Assembly: GCA_009760885.1 (NCBI GenBank) | Contig: CM019710.1 | Span: 269,179 to 333,178, forward strand | Length of the DNA stretch: 64,000 bases | Direction: 5' to 3' | DNA from: Achatina immaculata | Taxonomy: Eukaryota; Mollusca; Gastropoda; Stylommatophora; Achatinidae | Shown: piece after piece, positions 34,066 to 46,054 of the stretch | Numbering within the stretch: the stretch's first letter is position 1 | Layout: each line of letters opens with the position of its first letter | Made by a program: the position numbers and the translations under genes | Notes under the pieces: generated by a model | Told to the model about the DNA's origin: nothing | The model's input: the letters and a program-made list of their open reading frames with translations, nothing else | Databases searched by the model: none

Positions 34066-34684
34066 CCTGTATAGTCTCTTTTATTAATTTCACATTAACT
34101 TCTAACAGGAGAAGAAAAATATAAGCCAATTTAACACAGATTCGATCAGGTCGAAACAAATGCGAAGTCTTTCCCATAACAGATCCACCCTTTACAACCG
34201 AAACTTGACTGAGATTACAAGGAACTTTCAAGGAAAGTCAGATACTGAAAGAGAAGTAATGAATGATAGAAATGAACTGCTTAACCACACACATAAAGCC
34301 ATTCTCAGAACATCAAATACCAGGATGGGCATTTGAGAATTCTTAACCTAACGATTGTTACGAAGCTGTCGCGGTTGCTGATAACTCGAACTCCCTTGAA
34401 TGTGTCGAAAAGGTCAACTGATAATAACAAATTATAACTGATAGCACGTCTTAGACAGGATTTCTTAAGTTACAGGTTTTCTTAAGATAAAGTTTTGTTA
34501 GAGTTCCGGTCCGTGGCATTTACACGCAGTCAAGTTGTCAAGTATTGGTGTCTTCATATTTCTAGGCAATATTAAGTAGGGGAGCCAGCACTTGTCCTCC
34601 AAAATACTCGTCCTGGCAGCATTTCATTTTCCCAGGGAAAATCCCAGGTACCCATTTCTCTAGGTTAGGCTGACCCAGATGCCG

Positions 34685-35836
34685 ATCTTATCTTATATCT
34701 TATATCCTTCCCGTGCCGTTAGACGTCACATAGGGCTCGCAAAGTAGTTCGCCAATTTTTCCTGTCTTCGGCGAGTCTTTCAACCTCAACAAAGGATTTT
34801 ATGCCTGTTAACTTGGCCTCTCTTAATAATGTCCTCTTCAGAGTTTCACGCGGTCTGCCCCTTTTTCTTCGGCCTGTTGTGTTCCACTTGATAGCTTGTT
34901 TTGGGATTCTCTGATCATTTCTTCTCATCAAGTGACCAACATATGTCCATCTCCTTTTCCTGATCACCCGTGAGACTGGTTGTTGTTCAGTCATCTGTCT
35001 TATCTCTGCATTGTTCTTGAATTCATTCCACTTGATGCCGAGTATTTTCCTTAGGCATTTGTTTTCAAAAGAGTCTAATTTCTTTTCTATTTCTTTAGTT
35101 GTTTTCCAGCTTTCGCATGCATAAATGAGGGTGGATATTACATTTTAATTGAATAGTCTTAACTTGGTTTTTGTGCTTATAACTTTTGAATTTCATATGT
35201 TCTCAAGATTCTTGAAGATTGATGCTGCTTTTGCAATTCTGATCCTAACTTCCTTTCTAGTGTCACCATCCTGGTCTATGTAGCTGCCAAGGTATGCAAA
35301 TTGATTGACTTCTTCAATATCTGTCCCTTCTATGTGTATTTTTCCATTTTGATTGATGGGAATTTTCATTAGTTTTGTTTTGTCCTTGTTAATTTCAAGT
35401 CCTATTTTGCTAGCCAGTGAAGATAGGCTATCTGTTTTTTCTTGCATAGAATTCACATTATTACTGATAAGAGTTATGTCATCAGCAAAATCAAGATCTT
35501 CTAGTTGGGTCCCATGTACCCAGTCAATACCTGTGTTACCTGTGCAGCATTTTGTCATTATGAAGTCTATTGTAATCCCAAAAAGTAAAGGAGACAGTAT
35601 ACATCCTTGTTTCACGCCTGTTTCAATCTGGAACCATTCACTCATCCCTTCTTCTGTCTTGACTACACAACCATATCCATTGTATAAGTCCTTAATGATG
35701 TTGACAATTTTAGATGATATTCCATATAGACATAAAATTCTCCATAATGAATCTCTGTGTATGCTATCAAATGCCTTCTTAAAATCTATGAAATTCAGTA
35801 TTAATGGTTTCTGCTTTTCAATATGTTCTTCGATGC
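34685..35836 (-). mobile_element. RTE-like family 4, copy 1, 5' truncated
   Basis: Closely matches 46060-47220 base by base. The minus strand has NFIDFKKAFDSIHRDSLW, GVKQGCILSPLLFG, LEDLDFADDITLI and GRRKRGRPRETLKRT. Two nonsense changes relative to the other copy lie near 35143 and 35193, so the frame is split. The tail is (ATAAGAT)n (plus strand ATCTTATCTTATATCTTATA). The break at 35836 is abrupt. Confidence 0.85.
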
Positions 35837-36268
35837 CGATGGGTACGAAAAATTCCACTCAGGTGCGAAATCGAACTTGAAACCTTTCGAATGGCAAGCG
35901 AGTTCACCAACCACTACGCAAACAAGGCAGGAGTTATAACTACAACTTAACAATGAATAGGCGTTCAGGGTGTAACGATATTCAGAGACGATGAAACTGG
36001 TAAACATTTTGGATATGATGGAAAGGAAAAATCCAGAAACCATTCTTTCATTTTCGGTCTATCTGGTGGTTCCTGCTTCTCTACGTTTATTTGTTTGTGT
36101 TTTTGTGTGCTTATAGAAATGAGATCAATTGATGGCGCATGGAAAATTGTGACTAATTTGGATGTCCTAAATTCTGAAAACGAAACACGAAAGGTTTCTG
36201 TTTCTTGTTTCTTGGAAATTAATTATATGGGGTGGGGGTAGGGAGGGTTGAAGGAGTGGAGTGCGGTG
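35837..36268. other. No gene recognised
   Basis: Unique-looking sequence with a G-rich stretch near 36230-36270. No coding or repeat features identified. Confidence 0.4.
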
Positions 36269-36276
36269 GGTTAGAC

Positions 36277-39200
36277 CAGCGGTTCTCAGACTCATTTGCT
36301 GCACGGCCCACATTTAAAAATCAAAGATTTTTGCTGCCCACTAATAACGTGCTTTATATTTGCATGATATAAATCTAATTCTATAAAGCATTATGTAATA
36401 TTTTCCTTACATGTTTAACTGCATATTGATTGCTACACAAAAGTTCTTTTCATTTACCTTAAAGATAGCACTGTTTCCGGTTGGATAACATGTCTATTCT
36501 GGCTGGAATATGTGGCAAACACACTCGAAGATAATCCCCCACGTTCATTCTTGAACGATTTTTGGTTTTCATGGCAGTCAATGCAAGAAATGAAACGTCG
36601 CATAAACAAGTTTTTGAAAAATGGTAATTTCATCGCCAAGGCTGAAAACAGCAGATAATTCAGCGAAACAGTACACCAAAAGGAAGAGATATCCACAGTG
36701 GGGTCGTTATTTGATTTGTAATGTGCGATCGTTAGACATTTCTGAAAATTCTTCTTATGCACGATCGGTTAATTCAGAGAATGCACACTGAAAAAGATTA
36801 CGAATCCAGCCGTACGCGTTAATGTCTTCGGGCGTGAAGTATTTGTCAAAATATTCAGCACGAAATGTCAGATGCCATTTTATTACACCAGTGACCCCTC
36901 CCAGAATCTCGCCATTAACTTCATTGCTCTCTATAAATTCACAGAACAAGTGAAACATTTCTTGTGATTTGTTCCCGAGTCGCGTGCCACAACACTGTCG
37001 TATATACTGAGTACACTGTCATCTGTACTCCGCAGTGATATGTTCAAACTGATCAAAATGGTAAAAATGTCAGCAAAGACCCCTGGGAAGAATTGTCTTA
37101 AGAACACACTTATTTCAACATAGTCTTTGTGAGACAGGGACATAGATCTGTTTGCTTAAAAATTCTGGCCTACTTCTGTACCTCAGAAACCTGTAGCATT
37201 CAACACTAATTGTAAATGTTATTTTTGTAACATGTAATGCAAAATTGGTGGACGGATCGGGATATGGAAATTGCCAGCAGGGATTAGGAAAATCTGTTGT
37301 GAAACCAATGAATCCAGGACGTGAAAAGCCTATGGGTCTTTACAACAGTGGCTATCAGAATGATGTAAACAAAACAGCCAACAGACTATAGGTGGCGGGG
37401 AATGTATATCGTTGAAGCACTCGTATGATTTCTCATCCCAAAGATGGAGTGTCTCTGTGGAACTGTCTCAAAGACGTCTGACAAGCCAGCATTGCATGCT
37501 GGATCTGACGTGGGGAAAGGTTACAGCCACCAGAGGCCGGAAAACAAAGATTTTGCCAAGCCAGCCTACACTACTGTCTTCATGGCAGTCCGAGCAAGAC
37601 CACAGTCTATACCCTAGCAAGGACAAGGCGAAGTCGGAGGTACCCAGCCAAAGGCGCATGACAAAAATCAGCGTACCACACATCATCGCTAATGTGCATA
37701 CAAAGAAGAAGTCAGCAAGGTATGCCAGCATGGCAAGACGTTAAATATCAGCGACCTTACTGCAACAAGTCTAAACGAAGCTAAAACACCCTTGCAAGAA
37801 CTTTTCCTCTTTACAGCCAACCCATAGCCGAGTGTAATAGGAGATTCTTGTGTTCTACATCTGACTCAATACAAAGTTGAGCAAATAATCGACTGTTCAT
37901 TGTTCTAGTTTTTATGAAGTTCACAGTCCGATAACAGTCTTCGAGTACAAATCAAAGAATTTCATTCAACTTCTTTGAAGCTAGTGCCACACGATGGCTC
38001 ATGAAATAGGTGCCTAAAATCTCGGGTGACACTTGCTTTATGCGAGTTACAACACCACTGATGCGGCCAGTCATTGTGCAAACTGTCAGTGCAAACACCG
38101 ATGCAACTCGTCCACTGCAGTTCAAAAGTTGTGAAAAAAATAGTTTAAGACACGTAATATTTCATCTATCATCGTTCTCGCTGGCAGTGACTTGCAAAAA
38201 AGAAATTTCTCTTACATACTATTTTGTCAACATCAGCGAACATAGACAAGCAGCTGTGACTCGCCAGCAACGTCTGTTGACTCATCTAACTGAATACCAA
38301 ACTTAGTAGATTGTAATCGTTGAGTTAGCTGCCCAACAATATTCTCAGACATTTCAGATATTCTTCTGCGAACAGTATCGTTCGAGATGGGAGTGCTTTT
38401 CAGTTTTGTAGCGTATTCTGAGCCGAACAATACGTCACAAATGTCAACAGCGGTTGGAATGATATCGTGTTCGGTTTCTTTGATTTTGAGATTCTCTGGG
38501 AAATCAGGTATGATGATTTAAGAGCATTTTCGTTGACAGTGGCTCTTGTTGTTAACACTATCTTCTGTTTACTATATTCCGCGGCTTCACTTTCTTTGGT
38601 TTCATTCTGTAGATCTGGATGTCGTGTAGTTAGATGACGACGCAATTTCGTCGGCTTCAATGCCTTGTTAGAGAGGATTTGCAAACAAATAACACACTGT
38701 GGCAGATTTTGGTCGTTTTTTGATGGAAATAAACCGTACTTAATATACTCCAAGTCATATTTTTCTTACAAGTATCAACGTTAACGTCGTATCGATCACC
38801 ACAGTCACTTTCGCTGCCACTACTATCAATTTGTTTACGCGAGGTCGAAGGCCTACGTTTCAAAATCGATCCGTTTTAGCGATTAAAAGTTTTAAAGTTT
38901 AAACAATAATAAAGGCCGTCTGAAAAATTTCCACGATCACTGCGTGGGTAAGTGGAATCCGTTGATTAATCCAATACGAATTACACACAGCACCAAGACC
39001 GAATAGCTGTTTCAAGCCAACGAAATATGATTTTAAAACTAAAACAATTTCTGAGAATTATATTTTACTTCTGCTCTCTCGCAGAATCTACTCCGACTGT
39101 TCTCTAAAATTACCTTGTAAAACTGCAAGTTTGAGCAACACGGTCAGAAAGACGCCAGTGTCGCACTTCTAAAGCGATGCTGTCTTTTATGTACGTCACA

Positions 39201-39447
39201 TTTCTGTTTGATGCTGGAAGAAACGCTGTCTGGACCATCCTTTCTCCAATAGCCGCACTACGTACATAATAATAAAGCGACATACAATTCTGTTGCTTGC
39301 ATCCGTGCTGTCTGTCCTTATGTAGTGCATATAAAATGCGGAATAATTTTTTTTGTTTTATTGTATCTTTTTTTTTCTTTGGCCGCTTTGAGACTCCAGC
39401 GCGGCCCACAATACTCTCTGTCACGGCCCATGGCTTGAGAACCATTG
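36277..39447 (-). mobile_element. hAT DNA transposon, decayed
   Basis: A 3171-bp element. Ends are CAGCGGTTCTCA and, inverted, CAATGGTTCTCA. Flanks are GGTTAGAC (36269-36276) and GGTTAGAA (39448-39455), an 8-bp duplication with one change, as expected for hAT. Subterminal CACGGCCCA and GCGGCCCAC are typical. Transposase remnants lie on the minus strand inside. Confidence 0.82.
36455..38863 (-). pseudogene. hAT transposase related to ZBED5-type proteins, broken
   Basis: Pieces in order on the minus strand: a BED-type zinc finger (EYIKYGLFPS, CVICLQILSNKALKPTKLRR, HLTTRHPDL; about 38755-38600), then ISNDTVRRRISEMSENI and QLDESTDVAGESQLLVYVR (38390-38235), a long region with many stops, SHKDYVEISVFLRQFF (about 37140), YFTPEDINAYGWIRN (about 36840) and a C-terminal remnant near 36500. 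The DESTD and VYVR motifs match the DDE region of the hAT group from which vertebrate ZBED5 and SCAND3 were derived. At least one frameshift and many stops remove function. Confidence 0.72.
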
Positions 39448-39700
39448 GGTTAGAATGAGTCTGTAAAAGCGAGATGAAGCGATAACACAAACTGAGACGC
39501 TGTTACATATTAATATGTAGATCAGGGACAAATTTAATCGTAACGAGGAAAGGGAGTTTAGGGGATGTACCGGAAGTTAGGAATTTAAAATTGAAACATT
39601 TTTGGTGAATGGTGGTATCTTCCTAACCACAGCTTGGTGCAAGTGTGCACAATTAAGAATAGAATTATCGGCACCTGAAAACTTCTTGATAAGAAATACA

Positions 39701-39731
39701 ACATCCTTCTTCTTCTTCTTCTTCTTTTTAG
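39701..39731. repeat. (CTT)n microsatellite
   Basis: About nine CTT triplets. Sequence between 39456 and 39834 is otherwise unassigned. Confidence 0.8.
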
Positions 39732-39834
39732 AATAATCGAACAAATGGAGGTCATCGGACAACAGGTCTGAGAAGACCATCCTTCCGGTGACTGCAATTC
39801 ATCGGCGTAATCATCGAGAGGGAACAAGGTTTGA

Positions 39835-41050
39835 AACAGCCCGGGAGCACATTCGACAGGGCGCTATCTTTCAACCACCACGTGACATGGTCATTCAGTA
39901 GTCAAAGAAATCAAAGAAAGGTGCAGTGAAGATCTTGGTGGGTGCTGGTCTGTCACAAGAGACACTCTTCCTGCTGATGTTGGCGATGTCAGTGGTTGAG
40001 AATGGCCTCAGCCTTCTGACTTTGTCCGCAGTTGAGATAATCTGGATCGAAAGAATCCAAAATGAGGCAATGAGAGCAGTTCTGGGGTGCACCAGAGATA
40101 CTGCGATCATAGCTATGCTATTCTTGCTGGATATGCCCATCATGAAAGCAAGTCACAAGTAAAGACGTACTTCGGGACTGCCGGTACGGCGAACCATTAC
40201 CTCTTACCAGCGCTGAACATAGCGAAGAGCAAGCGTACCAAGTGAGGGTGACCGTGGACGGCGGACGCAGAAGAGACACTGCCAGCAGTTTGCGACTCAG
40301 AGCAGATCCCTCAAGAACAGAACGGACTAGGTGTCAAACATGCAGACTCTACTGAAGGCCGTGGTAAAGCTTGGCCGCGAATGCAGTGAGTGCGCTGGGG
40401 GTAGAACATACTCAACAACACTCCCAAACCGCATGACCCTGCGATCTTCACAGACGAGTCAGTGGCACGAGGCCTAACAGGGGGATGGGGCTATGTCGTC
40501 TAGCGCGATGGCAGACTGGTTGCCAGTAGATCAGAAGTTTATGCAAACACTACTTCAAGCATGAGCATGGAGGTGCAGACAGAATCAGGCGCAAAATCCT
40601 GATTGGTTGAGCAGGACCACCCGCATGGGATCACTGTGACGGACTCCCAGAGAATGTCACGGAGAACTGAGAGACAATTGTTTTCTTTCCGCAGGGAGTG
40701 GGTTCAGCTTCTAGAGGGCTCTCGTTTATCCAGTCTGACGTGGATCTACTGCCCTGGTCATGCGGGAGTCAAAAGCAATGAGAAAGCAGACACGACGCGT
40801 TTCAGAGCAACTTTAGAACGGACAAGGAGGAGACTGCAAGAGCAGCCTTGGACAGGCTGCGAGTGAAGGACGAGGTGGGACTGAAGGACAACATCAGGAG
40901 GATGATCGAGCTCTGGGAGGAGAGGGGAAGTGGACGTTGTCCCGTACGAAGTGGTTTAGTGTTCGTTCCTCACAACTAGTTTGTGAGTGGCCCCATCAGC
41001 GGAGGCACGCTTCAGTGGGTGGTGGAATAGAAGGCAGAGCACATGTGGCA
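39835..41050 (+). mobile_element. I/R1-like non-LTR retrotransposon remnant with RNase H
   Basis: The plus strand has a post-RT region (SVVENGLSLLTLSAVE, ERIQNEAMRAVLGCTRDTAI, about 39990-40110) and then an RNase H domain with IFTDESV (about 40446), SMSMEV (40560), ITVTDSQ (40630) and WIYCPGHAGVKSNEKADT (40742-40795). These give the Asp, Glu, Asp and His/Asp positions expected. Several stops and shifts occur. The 3' UTR continues into a 34-bp repeat, and TAGTAGTAAGTAA near 41341 could be its tail. The reverse transcriptase core and endonuclease are missing. Confidence 0.72.
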
Positions 41051-41125
41051 ATGCCTAGAGTGCACGAATGCCAGTCTCTGATTACAGTTACAAGCAGAGA
41101 GGTGTGACAGGGGCTTGGCCAGCTA

Positions 41126-41297
41126 TGATTCGCCAACCCTGACTCCAGCATGTCAGTTATAATTCGCCAACCCTGACGCCAGCATGTCAGTTATAATTCG
41201 CCAACCCTAACGCCAGCATGTCAGTTATGATTCGCCAACCCTGACGCCAGCATGTCAGTTATGATTCGCCAACCCTGACGCCAGCATGTCAGTTATG
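41126..41297. repeat. 34-bp tandem repeat, 5 copies
   Basis: TTATGATTCGCCAACCCTGA followed by CGCCAGCATGTCAG, nearly identical copies. It follows the RNase H element remnant and may belong to its 3' UTR. Confidence 0.9.
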
Positions 41298-42415
41298 GGT
41301 CATTCACTGCCAGATCTGATCGCGTCCTCACTCCGGCTTAATAGTAGTAAGTAACAACACGAAATTATGCTCACAAATACATTTAGTTAGTCACATTTAT
41401 AATAACCGCCTCGAAATGATAAATGCAACATTGGCATAATGATCGATGAGTTAATGATAACTGCAGTGGTATGAGCAACATGAAAGACGTGATCGTAATA
41501 AATGCAACAACGTCTATTTTGTGAAGGACGTGATAATAATGCATACGAAAAAAATGAAGAGGGAGCAAAAGGCGATGAATGACGTGGTAGTGATAAATAC
41601 AAGTGCATGCTTAGCTTTAATAACAACGGCACGATAAATAAACAAAAAAATACAGAAGCATTTTTCTGAAATATATTGTAAATAAAATATCTACAACGTG
41701 AAAGACTTAGCTAGAGTTAATGCACTGTTTATCACCATGCCATGAGCTGATATGATCACTCTCTACCGGGTTTTCCTAGACAGTCCCGATTTTAGACCAT
41801 TTTCAAGGTCCCGAAAAAAAGTGGGACCTTCGATTTTTCTTAATTTCAGTGAAACTAACAGTTTGGAGAATGTTTAAAGGCAGATAAGTCAGATTTCTGA
41901 TGTTTAGAATTTGACCGATTTATTTTCTTCGGTCGAGGGTAACTGCGCTTGTGCCAAATCTCACTTCCTGTGTATGGATGAGAAAGAGGCTGCTCTATGA
42001 GTACACCGATTTTCATTTGCGAGTTTTTTACAAGTAATTTTGCTTTCACTAAGAAGAGGAAGTGGTCCAAAGAGTTGTAAATGTTTCTTAAAGCAAAAAA
42101 AAAAAAAAAATGGGGGAAAAGAGTGTGCATTCATCACACAGAACAGCTTCTCAGACTTTTGAGAACAAAATTTGTGCTGAACTTTTCCGTCAGACATAGC
42201 GGTCGCTGTGATATTGCAGACTATTTACACGGTGACAAACACAAGTGGGCAGTTTATGACTTGGCTCCACCTAGCTCGTAACTAACAACTTGTTAAAACC
42301 GAGGAGGATTTGTGAGAAGGAAAAGCGACATGGTTTTTTTTTTTTTCTGTTGTTCTTGGGACTAAAATTGCCACTGAAAGGGTATCATCCTCATGAACAG
42401 CACGAGGATCAGACT
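41298..42415. other. No gene assigned; possible decayed DNA transposon
   Basis: The stretch 41760-42120 contains CAGTCCCGATTTTAGACCAT and AAGGTCCCGAAAA, which resemble terminal regions of some hAT elements, and a poly(A) at 42097-42112. No complete terminal pair or transposase was found. Confidence 0.3.
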
Positions 42416-42672
42416 GAAGACAATGTTAGTGACGAGAAGTAAACTATGATATATAGAACATAGACAAGTGACAGTTTGGTGTAGACACCCTGAAGACAAC
42501 TTTAGTGACGAGAAGTAAACTGTGATATATAGAACACAGACAAGTGACAGTTTGGTGTAGACACCCTGAAGACAATGTTAGTTACGAGAAGTAAACTATG
42601 ATATATAGAACACAGACAAGTGACAGTTTGGTGTAGACACCCTGAAGACAATGTTAGTGACGAGAAGTAAAT
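42416..42672. repeat. 76-bp tandem repeat, about 3.4 copies
   Basis: The unit begins GAAGACAATGTTAGTGACGA and ends GTTTGGTGTAGACACCCT. Copies start at 42416, 42492, 42568 and 42644. Confidence 0.92.
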
Positions 42673-43557
42673 TACAATGAAACTCGAGTACATCTTTCTT
42701 TTTTTTCGTTTCTTTTAAATTCTTCTAGCAGAGAGCATCTCATATAATTAAAATGCATCCTCTTTGCTTCTTCTTCTTCTTAATTTAAAGGTAGATACGA
42801 GACCTGTTTTATCTCATTAATACTTTTATATGATCACTGTATATTGTGTGTTGTCATTGCAGGTAAAGATTCTCATAGACCTCTTTATGTCTATATAAAA
42901 AAAACTGTCTCAATGGATCCTTTAAAAAAAACGAAAAAAAAAAAACATTCCAGGTCCATTAATAAAATTTATGGGTTTCCTGACTTTTCTTGATTGTGAG
43001 ATCTGGAAAATAGAGTTTAATTTTGGATGTGGAAAATATGGTCGTTTTATATGAGTGCGTTAAAGTTTTTAAAAATATGTTTGAAACTGCCCAAGTCTAG
43101 ACTTTGCTTTCACTAAGATTTTAAGAATCTAATTTTGCCCCAGAATCAGCTTATTTATGTCATAGGTCATGTGACAAGACATTTTCAAACTGACATATTT
43201 GGAAAATATTTGGATCGCTAAGCAGATGAGAATTACTGGATTTTTAAAATTATTATCCGAAGACTGTAAATCTGTTTTCTGTAAAAGAACGGTCTCGTCC
43301 TGTCTTTCTTCAAATGGGGTGTCCAACACCGAATATTCCTCTCTGGATTATTATTATTATTATTATTATTATTATAATTATTATTATAGTAATTATTATC
43401 TTGTTCTTTCCCTCTTCTTGTCTTTTTTCCTCCTCATTGTTCTTCTTCTTGTTCTTCTGTCTACTCTCTTGGTATGTTAGTCTGAAGATATTTCATATTT
43501 AGTTTGAGTGACATCCAAGCTCAGAGCAGTCGTTGGCGTAAAGCAACCAGGACATTA
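42673..43557. other. No gene; (TTA)n microsatellite inside
   Basis: A (TTA)n tract lies at 43349-43400. A/T runs occur at 42895-42950. CTTTGCTTTCACTAAGA near 43105 repeats a motif at 42042. No coding signal recognised. Confidence 0.5.
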
Positions 43558-43715
43558 TCCCGAGACTCCATATTTAAACATTTTCCCGAGACTCCATATT
43601 TAAACATTTTCCCGAGACTCCATATTTAAACATTTTCCCGAGACTCCATATTTAAACATTTTTCCGAGACTCCATATTTAAACATTTTCCTGCGACCCCA
43701 TACTTAAACTCTCTT
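43558..43715. repeat. 26-bp tandem repeat, about 6 copies
   Basis: CCCGAGACTCCATATTTAAA followed by CATTTT; the last copy is diverged. A second short pair of 27-bp repeats with GGTTTAAATAAAAAAGGTA lies at 43794-43850. Confidence 0.9.
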
Positions 43716-43869
43716 ATTCTCATAAAATCTGAAACAAAAACAAGTATAATTCAGCTTGTGACTAATAAAAGGGATGATGACTGCAGTAAAACTGGTTTAA
43801 ATAAAAAAGGTAGATAGAGGTGGTTTAAATAAAAAAGGTAAATAGAGGTATCTATAAAACTCTACAGAC

Positions 43870-45215
43870 TCTCACAGCTACCTCCTGTACTCTTCCTCTT
43901 ATCCCATTATCGTGTAAGAACTCGATTCCTTTTTCCCAGCTTCTTAGGTTGCGACGTTTGTGTAATGAGGATTTGGATTTCCAGGACCAAGGCCATAAAA
44001 TGCTAGATTTCTTCCGTTAACGCGGCTATCCAGAACATGTTCTCTCCTCATCTTCGAACCGCATCAGCCATATATCGCGGCAACAAGCCCTCACTCCTAA
44101 ACCGCACTGTAGCTCGGACAGAGTTAAACTGGTACTCACGCACCACCATCATAGCTTGGCAGTTAAAACATACTGTTTCGCCATCTCCACCTCCTCCAGA
44201 CCGAGCCTGATACACGTGAACTTTTTTGGGAGAACCCCCATTGGTAGCCTACAAGAACCTCAGGGACCTGTTAATTCGTAGTCATCTTAAGACAGATGAC
44301 ACTTTTTATGGTACCAGACGTTGCGGACGCCGTAGATGCAACACTTGTCCGTTTGTTGTCGATGCTAGCCATATCTCCTTCCCTAAGTCCACGTTATCAG
44401 TTCAGGAAGGTTTCACTTGTACTTCACGCAATGTTATTTATGCTATTATGTGCAAACGTTGCGGTTTGAAGTACATAGGGGAGACTGGCTTACGCTTAGG
44501 AGATCGATTTCCTCAGCATCTTAATGATATTTCTAAGACGGCCTGGACACCTGTGACTAAACATTTTTGCCTTAGCAACCAGAGGGGTAAACAGGACATT
44601 TCTGTTAGTGCGATCCGCTCTTGTTCTGCTGATGTACGATCTCGGAGGGTCCTAGAACAGCGCCTTATTTTCCAGGTTGGCTGTCTCTACCCAGCTGGAA
44701 TTAACAAAGTCTTCAGTTTTCTGTAACTTCTTTAGTTTTCCACAACCCCCCCCCCTTTTTTTTAACTCTACTTTCTTTCTCTATGCTACCCCTCCCTACC
44801 ACCACCCTCTTTTCTTCTCTGGCAACATATTGGTGTCTATAGGATCTTGTCCTATTCATCAGTTTCACATTTTCTCCCTGCAGGTATTTATGTTCTTCAT
44901 TCATTATCTCTCCGCGTCCCACCCCCCCCCCCCCCTGACACCTCCTCTAGCGGCTATCATGTTTCTATTCTTTCCCCCACCCTTTTCTACCACTTGTTTT
45001 CCTCCCCTCTCTCTCCATCTCTTCTTTACGATTCCCTCTATCGGGTATCCTTTCTTCTGGTCCGCCTGGTCCTTCCTTCTAATACACACATTTCTTTGTT
45101 TTCTACTTCTGAAGGAGGCCACATTAAGATAAGTTCTTCGTTTTTTTTTTTTTTATTTTTGTCTCGTTGTGCATGTAATCTTCGAAAAAAGCTTACGCCG
45201 AAATATCGGATGTTG
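43870..45215 (+). mobile_element. Penelope-like element, 3' half
   Basis: From about 43920 the plus strand encodes the end of a Penelope-type reverse transcriptase (NSIPFSQLLRLRRLCNEDLD, RGYPEHVLSSSSNRI) with stops and frame changes, then an open GIY-YIG domain (44226-44726). The 3' UTR is pyrimidine-rich, and TTACGCCGAAATATCGG at 45193-45209 resembles the conserved end motif of such elements. The 5' RT part is absent. Confidence 0.75.
44226..44726 (+). CDS. GIY-YIG endonuclease domain of a Penelope-like element
   Basis: An open frame of 166 residues. It starts within the linker after the reverse transcriptase (PPLVAYKNLRDLLIRSHLK). A cysteine motif, RRCGRRRCNTCPFV, precedes the nuclease, as in Neptune-like Penelope elements. 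The nuclease core shows NVIYAIMCKRCGLKYIGETG and LGDRFPQHLNDI, with the YIG motif and a following Arg; REK-like residues are replaced by RRVLEQRLI. The domain nicks DNA during retrotransposition. The upstream RT frame is broken, so this is probably an intact piece of a dead element. The first Met is an arbitrary start. Confidence 0.75.
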   Translation: MGEPPLVAYKNLRDLLIRSHLKTDDTFYGTRRCGRRRCNTCPFVVDASHISFPKSTLSVQEGFTCTSRNVIYAIMCKRCGLKYIGETGLRLGDRFPQHLNDISKTAWTPVTKHFCLSNQRGKQDISVSAIRSCSADVRSRRVLEQRLIFQVGCLYPAGINKVFSFL

Positions 45216-46054
45216 TTTATTTTTCATTTATACATTCTCATACTTTCTATTCGTTTTTTCTCACTTTACTCACTCCCTCCCTCGCTTTGTAAAACTGCAC
45301 CATACACCTCTATCTAGCTTGTGACCAACATTAAAGCCGTACATTGCCCCTGGTTTCATCTACCAACTTGAATTCAAGAGAATTCCAATTATTTCCCAAC
45401 ACTTTCCAGAATCTTTTCTACAAATAACAATCACAAAATCCCAAGCCCTTTTATTCATCATCATGTGCCGCCTTCATAACGAATTGTGGCGGTACTCTTT
45501 AGTTTCCTGGCTCCCTCATCTTGATGGTGCACTCAGCCATGCTGTAACCCGTCCTCTCTCATATATTATTCACCCATCTACATCTCTACCTACCTCCCCC
45601 TCTCTTTTTTCATTCGACCTTTTCCTTTAGTATAACTTTCAATATATTATTATATCTTTTGATGTTGCCAAAGTATTGTGTCGTCTTGATCTGATTTCTC
45701 TGAGAAGTTCACAGTGCACTTGAAGTTGTTCAGATACTTGTGCTTGTCATTATTTGATACAATGAAGATTAACCTAATCCTGCAAAAGATTAAGATTGCT
45801 GTGTGTTAAGATTAAGATTGATATGTGTTAAGATTATTATTGCTCTTCACAAAAACCAGGGAATCAACAGTTTGCGACCATTTCCCACCTGATATTAGAG
45901 TGAAATAGGGAAGGTCGTGAAGTACATACAACAGGACGAGGTCAAGAGTCTCCTCCATTGCCTTGTATCCTATGTTTCATAATTATTATACTCTGTAACC
46001 CGTTGCGACGTTTAGAAGGTCCATAAAAGCATACCTCTTTGTTTTAGAAATAAA
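45216..46054. other. No gene recognised
   Basis: Pyrimidine-rich at first, then AT-rich. A short direct repeat AAGATTAAGATTG occurs at 45790-45830. No coding features. Confidence 0.45.

Noticed and set aside
36454..36762. Separate small gene on the minus strand
   Set aside because: It lies inside the hAT element near its end and fits decayed transposase sequence.
44677..45317. Pro/Ser/Phe-rich ORFs downstream of the GIY-YIG frame
   Set aside because: Pyrimidine-rich 3' UTR of the Penelope-like element with C and T runs; composition artefact.
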